In this document: in pieces, positions 54,985-64,000 of the stretch
Layout: each line of letters begins with the position of its first letter
Numbering within the stretch: position 1 is the stretch's first letter
NCBI GenBank assembly: GCA_029339505.1
Contig: JAQISU010000179.1
Span: 7,842,001 to 7,906,000 of the forward strand
Reading direction: 5' to 3'
DNA: 64,000 nt
Origin: Unio delphinus
Taxonomy: Eukaryota; Mollusca; Bivalvia; Unionida; Unionidae
Notes under the pieces: generated by a model
Seen by the model: the letters and a program-made list of their open reading frames with translations, nothing else
Databases searched by the model: none
Told to the model about the DNA's origin: nothing
Made by a program: the position numbers and the translations under genes

Positions 54985-55140
54985 TAACAACACTTACTAA
55001 TTAGCTTTCATGATTCGCTACCGAAAGATTGTGGGTTCTAATCCTCAAGCTGGGATTACGCCCGAGTCCGCAATGCAGTGTCTTTGGGCATATCACGTCA
55101 TTCCAAATACATGTACACTAAACAACCCACGTAATAAACA
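54985..55140 (+). mobile_element. Possible old SINE remnant
   Basis: A B-box-like gggttctaatcc at about 55033 is followed by cgcccgagtc and gcaatgcagtgtctttgggc. The latter resembles a core found in several ancient animal SINEs (gcaatgca...gtctttgggcaagacac). No clear A box or tail. It differs from SINE families 1 and 2. Confidence 0.4.
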
Positions 55141-55384
55141 CCAGAAACAATCACTAAGGAACTTTTTTAACACAAGTTCTAAAGGAACATTTTATTGTTC
55201 AAAAGGCAGAGTATGGAAATAATCATAACAAGAAAATAAAAGTTGGATATAGTAACCGATGATGCTAAGGAGGTGAAATAGGAAAAGAGGAGGAAAAAGA
55301 TTTACATAGTTCGTTGTCAGACATCAAGCTACGGTAAATATTAAAATGATAAGGTTGTAAATGTGGAGTATCAAGGAAAGAAAT

Positions 55385-55510
55385 ACCAATTTTCTGTCTT
55401 CGATTACATGTTTTCAACAGATGGAATAAATCCTCACATTACTTTCAAACATGAACCCATCTGAAACGATGTCCTACTTTAACTTTAACGAGCCTTATGG
55501 ACCCTTGAAA
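55385..55510 (+). repeat. Unclassified ~125-bp low-copy repeat, copy 1
   Basis: Similar by eye to 58250-58378: accaattttctgtctt, gattaca, aacagat and gaataaatcc, cccatctgaaacgatg against cccatttggaccgatg, then cctac, ttaact and cctta/ctcatg. It opens the 70-codon frame 55451-55663. Confidence 0.75.
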
Positions 55511-55561
55511 TGTTTAGAAATTGGAAAACTAATCAAGCTGTACGTTCCTCCATCAAATACA

Positions 55562-55775
55562 TTGTCTGATCACTTACCATTATGTTATCTTTCTAATACT
55601 CCGAATCCTGGCCTTCATGAGAGCGATAATAGACCATGGGAAGCAACTCTTACACTGAACTAACGTTGCCTGATCACATTACCATTAGGGTATCTGTCTG
55701 ATGCATCCAAATCCATCAATTCATGAGAGCGATAATAGACAAAGGGAGGAAACTCTTACAGTTAACTCTCCTTTC
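55562..55775. repeat. ~106-bp tandem duplication
   Basis: Two copies starting tgtctgatcacttaccatta and tgcctgatcacattaccatt. Both contain catgagagcgataatagac and gaaactcttaca or the gcaactcttaca equivalent. Confidence 0.88.
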
Positions 55776-55779
55776 TACC

Positions 55780-57290
55780 GATAACCGGCTTCTTCGTTGA
55801 ATGATGTGACCGTAGACCTCCAGGAATCCAGTTAATCTGTATTTACGCTCACCATTCCACTTTTCTATTAAAGTGATATAGCATGTCAAAATGATGTTTC
55901 ATATGGTGCACGCAACATTATTTTCTGGCTTCTGGTGAATGCATTCATATTTTTGTAATTATATTACAGTACGTTCACTACTTCTACATGACAAATTGCA
56001 GACCTCCAACATCGCAATAGGAAATTACTTTTATCTTCTAAGAACGCACCTGACAAAGCTGTCCAGTGGGAAACAGCGCGAAACTTATCAACATATTTAT
56101 ATTATTAGTAACTGTCAACATGTACGTAAGCATGTATTTCAAGATCATGTACGAAATTTCAACTAAAGATAATCACCAGTGTATGGCCATTAATAACATT
56201 TACAGAAATTATAGACATATACACTACTATATAGCATGTACAGGTTGTTTCTCTTCTGCATTAAAGAGACGACAACCAGGTAGAAGTGCACACGTTTTAA
56301 GGCGGTGGCGCATGAACACGGACACATATGCAGGTACAAATGCTCGGTGGCGCACACACATAATGTGTATGCATTTTGGTTGGAAATACTTGGTCGAACG
56401 TCTTGAACGTGCTTGAAAGATCGTAAAACAAGCCTGTTCCACTAAATAGGAGTAAGAATTTACAATCATATATCACATGTCCAGATCGTCGACTTGTGGC
56501 GTTGTAGAGATATCCACTCCAACCCTCATGCAGATGCATAAATAGCGCCAGAACATACTGAGTTCATATATACAATAGAATCGTTGATTTGTCACATGGA
56601 TTATGACGAGATGCCTTTTGCACGAATATGAAGACACAAAACCAGCTGCAGAACATAACAGTGTCCGTGAATATAGTAAAAGCAACATGCGAATCTAATT
56701 AATCTAATTAATCATTTCATTCGGATACGAATAATAATTCAACAGTCTTTGTCTTGGATATGCCGAGGACTACTCGCATGATACGTGAGTGCTTACAGTC
56801 AAATATAACCAAACCTCAGAGCAATGAAGGTCAAATTTGTTCCCCGCCCGTGAGGAGTGAAAGTGTGGAAAATATAATTTAACTCGTCTGTACATGAAAA
56901 TATTTTTTTTTAAAAGCTAGCCAGATGTAAAGGTTTGCAATTTAACTGATAGAGTCGGCCTAACTGACCAAACAGCAACAGCCGGAAAGACCACGATGCA
57001 TATGTCGTCTTTCATTCCGACTGCCAACCAACCAACCGGCCCAGCCCATATGAACGAGCTATGTACTTATATGAGCAATTACATGGGTCAGTAGTCATCT
57101 TATTTCCGAATGACAAGTCGTCTGGCCGTTAACGGCTTCCAAACAGCATCGGTGTCTTACGCCAAATAGACCACATATTAAGCGAAGCGGCCGACCGTTC
57201 GAACTTCATAGATCTATTTTGCCGAACTAAACCGACCGACCCCGACCGATAATGATATTTATTAGGTAAATTTAGTCTGCTTCATTTCCA
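55780..57290. other. No recognised gene
   Basis: Less AT-rich than its surroundings. Overlapping frames on both strands at 56066-56688 show no family I know. A short gaccgaccgt or cgaccgacc pattern lies at 57190-57250, just before the candidate exon. Confidence 0.45.
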
Positions 57291-57291
57291 G

Positions 57292-57780
57292 ATGAAGATG
57301 GATATTACGTTCGTTTTACAGTACGACGCGACGAACATGCGATCGGTCTTGAAATGTCCGACGCGTCCTTCTATATACCAATGTATAAGGCATCACGCAC
57401 TTAACTTAACTTTACATATGGTTTTTGTATATACTATAACATTTCCACGCCTTGCCATTCCGACCCAGCTTAAACACATAGGTCATCATGACATAAACAT
57501 CCTTACTCATTTCATTATGAGGTGGATACTCAATGTACAACATTCGGACCTTGTACCTCCTCAACATTTTGTCCACCTAGCCATGGAGCCCGTAATACAT
57601 ATCAACTTTACGTCTTTCTCCCAAACGCATCAGTTTTATCTTTCATATGTTGGAGAGGGCATCAATCAAGACTCTGACGTTGGACCTTCAATAAAAGCTA
57701 AACAACGTCATATCTCAGTTCAAGACGCCTTTCGAGGAGAGAAGACTCCGTTCCAGGACGGCATACTGGACACACATTCA
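57292..57780 (+). CDS. Candidate coding exon, unknown protein
   Basis: I do not recognise the protein. The stretch is open for 163 codons. Immediately before it is a good splice acceptor (ctgcttcatttccag) and immediately after it a consensus donor start (gtaagt). The length between them, 489 bp, is divisible by three, so both junctions are phase 0. The frame stays open for seven codons past the donor before a stop at 57802. The product is rich in His, Thr and Ile, with no transmembrane run, signal peptide or cysteine motif. Residues ~86-130 (LVPPQHFVHLAMEPV) recur in a broken copy ~306 bp downstream. The ATG at the exon start may be an internal Met or, alternatively, the start of a single-exon relic. 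It could also be part of an unrecognised transposon. Confidence 0.35.
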
Positions 57781-57975
57781 GTAAGTCTGGTTTTTGGTTC
57801 ATGACATTAATTTCTCTCATTCCTGATTCAAAGCGGAAAATGTAAAAAGTCGGACCTAATCCCTTCTCAACATTTTGTCAATCTAACTATGGAACTCTTA
57901 ATGCCTATCAGATTAGAGTTGTTCTCTCAAATGCATCGAAAATATACCCCAAGTGCTGGAGAAGGTATGACAAAA
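57545..57975 (+). repeat. Diverged tandem duplication, ~306-bp period
   Basis: 57545-57670 and 57851-57975 align: tcggacct, tctcaacattttgtc, ctatggaa or ccatggag, tctc and aaatgcat or aaacgcat, ggaga. The two copies also agree at the protein level (SDLVPPQHFVHLAMEP against SDLIPSQHFVNLTMEL). Copy 2 hits a stop after ~43 codons. Confidence 0.75.
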
Positions 57976-58249
57976 GACGTTGTTTAGGAGATGAAATTTC
58001 TTGTCTTGTCCTGCTCTCTGCGGTAGTGGACCCGTTGCCAGTTTATTGGATCGTGGAACACACAACTGGGCTTTGCGAGTCATGGGTACGAGAACGCTCT
58101 TCATATCACCCTTTTGGGAATGAATTCTATTCTCAATACCTTCCACATCTGGATGGAACGCATCCATGCAAACACACTCCTAAAAATATCGGACAATTCG
58201 TTTGAGGTGAAGTACCTCGGCAAAGGTGTGAGGAGAGAGGGAAGATTAT

Positions 58250-58378
58250 CACCAATTTTCTGTCTTTGATTACAATTTTTAAACAGATAGAATAAATCCC
58301 CATTTTTCTTTCCAACATAAAACCCATTTGGACCGATGGCCTACATTAACTGTAATAAACCTCATGAACCCTTCTTCT
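58250..58378 (+). repeat. Unclassified ~125-bp low-copy repeat, copy 2
   Basis: Counterpart of 55385-55510, same orientation, 2.9 kb apart. Confidence 0.75.
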
Positions 58379-58581
58379 TCTTTGGTGTTTCCAATGTCAG
58401 GTAACATTTGTTGTCAGTCACATTTGTGGCCGGCTCATTGATCTGTACGACTAATTGTTAACGAAAGGACAACTACTTCCCTCCATGAACCATCCGACGA
58501 GGCATGTGTCCTATGGGTCCGTCCAATGCTGTACCTTCATTATCCGGTCCCATGCATGAAGCATTCAGCTGAAAGGTAACG

Positions 58582-58716
<135 letters not shown>

Positions 58717-58819
58717 ACAAGTCATAACATCCTCCGCTCATCTCAAGCAGTCCAAATTGCCACTATTCCATCTATTCCAGAAAAATTCCCCCATTACTCT
58801 CGGCTCTTTTCATTTCTAG

Positions 58820-58860
58820 GCTAAGATCGCAACAGCTGAAGATCCTTCTCCTGCTTTCAA
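58820..58860 (+). CDS. Possible 41-bp exon downstream of the candidate exon
   Basis: Preceded by a pyrimidine-rich acceptor (ctctcggctcttttcatttctag) and followed by gtaagt. In phase 0, as left by the exon ending at 57780, it reads AKIATAEDPSPAF plus two bases. An open 41 bp proves nothing by itself; the support is only the paired splice signals. Confidence 0.2.
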
Positions 58861-58864
58861 GTAA

Positions 58865-60055
58865 GTGTCATTGCGTAAGGGTAGAAACAAATCTTTTGGG
58901 GCCAGTAGTACCTCCACAAGCAGTAACCATACTAAATTCAGGAAATCGCATCCTTTGACCGAGACATGAAAATGCCAGTTTAGCTGGATTCACCTGGGGT
59001 AACTTCTGATAGTGAGAGAAATAATTAAATGCAGAATCCCACAGTGAACTCCCTTGCACGTGAATAAGTAAGTTGCATTTTGCTGAGCTAAGCTAACGTT
59101 AAGCTGAGTTAATTCTTTTAGAAATTATTATTCTAAGGAGCGAAACATGTATATGTAGGTGTTCGTCGTTTTCTCATCCTCTTAGCTATTGTTCTAATGT
59201 AATGTGATCGCGTAATGTAACGGGTTCCAAATGTATTCCTAATGATTTTCTGTATTATATTGATGTGTCAACAATACAGACGTATCACAATGATTTAATT
59301 CCAGAATGTCTTTTAAATGAATTCACAGTAAGCTCGTGACATCTATGATTCCAAAATAATCTGAATGTTTTCAACACTGTAATTCCAACGAATGATTAAA
59401 TTAAAATCCATCCTCTAGATGAATAAATTCCAATATTAGTGTTAATAATAAAAATGCCTAATTTAACGTAATAATTATATGATATGGATTACTATTACGC
59501 AGCAAACTGCGTCTCACATTCATAGTCTCATCAAAACAAACAAATTCGCTAATACAAAACTGACTAATCACAAATTAATCCAGCAAAGCCTTTCCAAATT
59601 CATGTCATTGTATTGTTTACTTTAACAACAGTCCAACTCAGCCTTGGAACTTTATGAATGAATCTATGCACCTGATACATGTATAATTCATCTTTAAAGT
59701 TTGAACTTGATATTGATAAGATATTTAGTATTTAAAATATGTTTGGTAAATAACAGTTGCAAACTAAAATTATCAATGATATTATGCTTACTATTGAAAT
59801 ATTAGGTAAAATATAAATGAGTCACAATTATAAAAGATATTTTCAACCAGATGTTTATTAAACAAAACGTTCATTGGTCGCTCAATGGATTTATAAATCC
59901 ACCCAGATTGTTCAGTAGTGCGGTTTGTTAATAACCAGTAACTCGATTTATTTGTGTACATATCTTCGCATTCATTATTTAAAAAAAGAAGATTCCTTAT
60001 TGTTGCCACAGTCAATATTTGTTATACTTTCCATCGGCTTAAGAAAACTCAACAT
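58865..60055. other. No recognised gene
   Basis: A 63-codon minus-strand frame at 58868-59059 has balanced composition but no family I know. The rest is AT-rich unique DNA. Confidence 0.45.
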
Positions 60056-60059
60056 ACTT

Positions 60060-60177
60060 TGAAGATATCTCTAAATCATATGTCGAGATATCTCTAAATC
60101 ATATGTCGAGATATCTCTAAATCATATGTCGAGATATCTCTAAATCATATGTCGAGATATCTCTAAATCATATGTCG
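60060..60177. repeat. 23-bp tandem repeat, five identical units
   Basis: Five units of gagatatctctaaatcatat then gtc, identical apart from the first bases. Each unit contains the perfect palindrome gagatatctc. Confidence 0.96.
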
Positions 60178-60327
60178 TTGGTATAAATACTCACAATTGC
60201 ATGTAATCGATTTTCTTTCAGACTGCACTCCCCTCATTTCGTTTTTACCCGTGCTTGAATGTTCTGGTATTTTTTTCATTGCATCTGCTTCTTCAATTTG
60301 TAAGCAGACACTTTACAGAACCTTTGT

Positions 60328-60548
60328 AAAAATTAACATGGTTTGGTTGATTCCTTGACACGATTTGTCAAAAATTTGTCAAAAATTAACATGGTTTGGT
60401 TGATTCCTTGACATGATTTGTCAAAAGTTAACATGGTTTGGTTGATTCCTTGACATGATTTGTAAAAAAATTCAGCATGGTTTGCTTAATTCTTTGACAT
60501 GATTTGTCAAAAATTAACATGGTTTCACAATTCTTTGGCATGATTTAT
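60328..60548. repeat. ~41-bp tandem repeat, five units
   Basis: Units of aattaacatggtttggttga then ttccttgacatgatttgtcaaa; the last two have diverged. The first contains a small extra tttgtcaaaaa duplication. Confidence 0.93.
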
Positions 60549-60549
60549 G

Positions 60550-62100
60550 GACAGTTTTATACCAAATGTTTATATTCCATGTTCAAATCTTTTAGCAAAA
60601 TTAGTATGTCCTGCAGCTTTTTTGTTTTAAAAAACAGTAACTCAGATTTGTTTCATATACTTTATTCGCTGCGAGACAGTCATTCATTTGGAAATCCTTT
60701 GTCAAATTTTCCATTGAAATATCTTTATAATGTGCATTCACTGCACTGCATTCAACACATTACAATTAATATGTCGCAAATGGGATTAAATTTCCTCATA
60801 TGAAACAAGAAATCAATTTTTTTTACAAAAATATTTATGTGAATATGGGTGGAATACGTTGGATGGGAATTTTAAAAATGTTGGCTAGAGTGTCACAAGG
60901 AACCTAGAATTAATGACTAGTGCCCAGTGCGATAGATAACACTACCCATTATATCCAGTTTCACCGTGACATTTTCTAAATATTGCTGTCGCCCATGACA
61001 AGGGAGTAGTCACTATATATTTTAGCACAATAATTTAAATCGAAAAAAAGTGAAAACAACGTTTCATTTGTTGAAATTGAATTATTTGACGTCATTACAT
61101 GCTTCTTAAATTTGTTTAAATTAAAGTAACTACGTCATCAAGAGTATTAGTTTTCCGTTGTTGAAACAAGTTCTTAACGTAGGGGTACTGTTTCTTCTCG
61201 GAAGACAAAAAATTCATTGACATTATTAGAGTTTTTCTTTAATTCACGTGGTATGACTATGTTTTCATACATGTTATGTAATGTCAACTTGTCATTTTCA
61301 AGCTTAACCTTTTGTTCTCACTTTATGGCCACTTTCGTGTTGAGGTGCACTACAACACCACAACATATATACATCTAACCCTGTTTTCTAGAAGCAAGTT
61401 TTCTACCTTTCAAGTACCATAAATAAAGGTAGCCAATTTATGACTTTTACATTATTTGGCAGCATCTTCAAATGTAGAAAGAACAATTGCCATAAGCATT
61501 ATGGCGTTGATATATTTTAATAATTACCTATGTTCTCTTCTTCTTCTTCTTTTTTCTAAAAGAAGGGAACGGGACTCTTTGGCAAGCGTGAATTTTGTTT
61601 CAACGACGACTATACATGAGTATTTTCAAGGTGATGCTGTTAAACATGTTATCCAATACGCGAACTCAATGATCTCCTCGTGTTACATACCGTACGTATC
61701 CGCGTATAAGTCGAGTTAAACTGCGAACAACGAAGATCCTGATCTGCCTTCTCATCATGAATACATACGGTAATTCATAGTGATGACCAGGGTGTTATTA
61801 TCAAAATATTTATTTTCGGTTGTCAAATAAATTATAAAGCACCGAAGGCTTAATTCAAACGTCCCTTGACCGATGTAATTGTGGTGAAATATTGATTGTA
61901 ATATGGAATAAATTAATTGAAGTTCTTTCGTATGTCATATTTCTGGGCATACACATTTGAACTTTTCACTGTTGAGACACCCACATGTCCTTTGTTTGAA
62001 TCCTTTTTTGCAAAATGTTTTTGTGTTGAGGCTTTTATGAATTAATCAGAATGGAAGAGTACTAAAACGATTTAAACGTCAGTAAAAATTGATAGAATAT
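60550..62100. other. No recognised gene
   Basis: AT-rich unique DNA. Frames 60504-60803 (starting in the repeat) and 61456-61719 show no family I recognise. Confidence 0.5.
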
Positions 62101-62104
62101 AAAC

Positions 62105-62106
<2 letters not shown>

Positions 62107-62139
<33 letters not shown>

Positions 62140-62164
62140 CGCGCGCATGCGTGCGTGTGTGTGT
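62107..62164. repeat. (GT)n microsatellite
   Basis: About 15 GT units, then GC-rich variants and another short GT run, lying close to the 3' tail side of the minus-strand SINE. Confidence 0.95.
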
Positions 62165-62187
62165 TATTTTCATTTTTAACGTATCTT

Positions 62188-62466
62188 TTAAAATAGTTCA
62201 GTCATATCACAACGATGTCTGCAGTGTGGTACGTAATAGCTATGTCCAGCACTGGAGCATCATGCCGCAGACACGTAGCATCATGTCCCACCAGGTCACA
62301 TTATCCTGACATCGTGCCAACCAGTCCTAACGCTAACCTCTTAAAGCCGAACACCAAGCGAAACAGCTTGTAGTACCATTTTTCAAAGTCTTTGTGAATG
62401 ACTCAGCCAGGGTTCGAACCCACAACCTCCCGCATCTGAGGCGGATGCTCCACCAATAAGAGCGGT
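62188..62466 (-). mobile_element. SINE family 1, minus-strand copy
   Basis: On the minus strand the head starts ccgctcttattggtggagca, with a decayed A box and an intact B box (gggttcgaaccc). The body runs through gctgtttcgcttggtgttcg, gttaggactggttgg, gtgggacatgatgctacgtg, tctgcggcatgatgct and ctgcagacatcgttgtgat to its 3' end next to a GT tract. Confidence 0.92.
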
Positions 62467-62794
62467 AAAATATACGACCAAGAAGGTCCAGAATGAAAAG
62501 ATGGAATCCGACTAAATGTGATTTTGACCTGGGGTTGACAGTTTTTAGTCTAATGGTGGTGGTTGGTTTGAAGTCTGTTCTACGCCATCGCTGTCGATAG
62601 ATGCAATTTCGCTTGACAGCCTCCAGTTATGACAAGAAGAATTATTTGTATAGAATATAGAGTCATACTAAACCTGTTCCTGTTTAATTAATATTAATAA
62701 TTAATTAATAAGTACTTTTCGACTTTATGCTTAAGACCCCTAATTGTACGGCCTTTAACTTTATTTTGCTACTTTCTTCATAGTAAAATATATC

Positions 62795-62798
<4 letters not shown>

Positions 62799-62850
<52 letters not shown>

Positions 62851-62941
62851 TACATACATACATACATACATACATACATACATACATACATACATACATA
62901 CATACATACATACATACGTAAGTACGTACATACATACATAC
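62799..62941. repeat. (CA)n(CATA)n microsatellite
   Basis: About 23 CA units then about 23 CATA units with one GTAAGTACG interruption. Confidence 0.97.
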
Positions 62942-63466
62942 ATGGGGAATTGCATTAACCCGTTTTAAACTCACCTTTATTTCATATTTCCTCGTTACAT
63001 CTATAACAGTTCTGAATTCATATAATTTTTACTTTCAAATTCATTGAAAACAATTATATCGTGTATTTTTCTGAGTTTCCACTTTACACTAAGTTTGCGT
63101 ATTTAGAGTAAAGAGACCTCGAGAGACACGATAGGCAGTGGCAAACGATGATGGCCCAAAGCGATTTTGGAACCCAAGACATATGGTGCCTTCGCTTATA
63201 GTGTCCAAAGACCTCTAGCGCCCGTGACAACTACTCTACCCCACCCCCATTAATACGCTACTAGCAATATGTGAACACTTAGTTAAGGTCTGTGTGTTAT
63301 ATGACGATGAAATATTAACATTTTCCTTAATAAGGAAAGGTAATACATAAGTCAGCTTTAATCAAACTAAACTTAAAAAGGTTTGTACTATGCTTAGTGA
63401 AGTAAAGATGCATTATATCTTAACTACACTCTGATTCACAAGTTTACAAAAGTGCAGGGGTAGGTG

Positions 63467-63712
63467 GGGTGGCGAGTGGCCGAGTGATCTAAAGCGCTCG
63501 CCGTTACTGATCACTGCTGTCTAACATTTGCCTGCTTGGGTTCGAGTCTTGGGATTGGCCAATATGGATACGTGAGAAAGCTTGCTAGTAGCTTCTCGTG
63601 GGTCGGTAGTTCTTTTCAGGGTTTTCCAGGCTTCTTCCTCCATCCATTTATACTTGCCGCCATGTATAGCCTAACTTGTGCTGAAAAATGTCGTTAAACC
63701 CTATAAAAACAA
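63467..63712 (+). mobile_element. SINE family 2, complete copy
   Basis: The head resembles a class II (Leu/Ser-type) tRNA: gcgagtggccgagtgatcta with an A-box region, a long variable part, then a B box gggttcgagtc. The body contains gagaaagcttgctagtagct, tctcgtgggtcggtagttct, cttcctcc, gccgccatgtatagcc and tgtgctgaaaaatgtcgtta, ending aaccctataaaaacaac. The A and B boxes look usable. It is unrelated to family 1 in head and body. Confidence 0.88.
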
Positions 63713-63779
63713 CAAATGTTCAGTCATTAAAGACGGATTTGACCAAGTAAAAATAAATATTTAGATACATTAAAATTTC

Positions 63780-63912
63780 TCAATTACATTTGTGGGATAC
63801 GAGCCTTAAATGATACATTTGGTGAAAGAGTCTTAAATGCTTCATTTGCTGGGTACAGGTCTTACATGATTCATTTGTGATATACGAGTATCAAACGATA
63901 CATTTGCTCTTT
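63780..63912. repeat. ~32-bp degenerate tandem repeat
   Basis: About four units of catttgtgggatacgagcct then taaatgata, each with several substitutions. Confidence 0.8.
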
Positions 63913-64000
63913 AAATTTAAATTTTAATTTTAATTTAAATTTCTATTTAGACATTCATCACGTTATTTCTATTTCGTTAGGCACACATGAGGTTTAATGT

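Noticed and set aside
58868..59059. 63-codon minus-strand frame with balanced composition
   Set aside because: No recognisable family or splice context, and of a length that occurs by chance.

Overview
This window looks like non-coding DNA from an AT-rich eukaryote, most likely a mollusc or another lophotrochozoan. The organism call is an inference. It rests on the dense microsatellites, many minisatellite arrays, tRNA-derived SINEs, L2/CR1-like and other LINE remnants, a Gypsy element whose integrase precedes its reverse transcriptase, and a SPIN-like hAT element (SPIN is known from a pond snail as well as from vertebrates and bugs). No complete cellular gene, rRNA, functional tRNA, operon or CRISPR array is visible. 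Most long open frames are translations of microsatellites or relics of transposons.

Layout. 0-5.9 kb: a SINE head cut by the window edge, a degenerate minisatellite, a compound microsatellite, a SINE and a 37-bp dimeric minisatellite. 5.9-12 kb: an L2/CR1-like LINE endonuclease fragment, a decayed Gypsy pol (integrase, RT, RNase H in that order) with a polypurine tract and probable 3' LTR, then an L2/CR1-like RT fragment in the same orientation, suggesting that the Gypsy is nested in the LINE. 12.3-15.4 kb: a SINE, a 35-bp dimeric array and a ~42-bp array. 15.45-20.26 kb: a nearly full-length, inactivated LINE on the minus strand (zinc-finger ORF1, endonuclease, RT) lying inside that ~42-bp array, which resumes at 20.27 kb. 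20.9-23.1 kb: a 38-bp array carrying an octamer motif in most units, and a ~63-bp array. 24.2-30.1 kb: two copies of an unclassified ~400-bp dispersed repeat, and between them a SPIN-like hAT MITE with a perfect 8-bp target duplication.

31-34.8 kb: a 104-bp inverted repeat next to long (AT)n tracts, a third LINE relic on the minus strand, and a SINE. 38.2-39.1 kb: fourteen near-identical 65-bp units. 41.4-45.2 kb: SINE copies and a 34-bp minisatellite interrupted by a 1,844-bp probable solo LTR flanked by the 5-bp duplication ATAAC. 48.6-50.2 kb: a second L2/CR1-like LINE relic with its (TTA)n tail. 51.1 kb: a SINE with a fold-back 3' end. 55-58.9 kb: low-copy repeats and the only plausible cellular coding exon (57292-57780, open, phase 0 at both ends, with good splice signals). 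60-64 kb: short tandem arrays and two SINE families.

Transposons account for almost everything that can be recognised. SINE and LINE tails are often continuous with microsatellites, and insertions inside minisatellites give a relative order of events. I see no new multi-gene system. The most notable items are the SPIN-like element, the integrase-first Gypsy, the insertions dated by tandem arrays, and the inverted structures.
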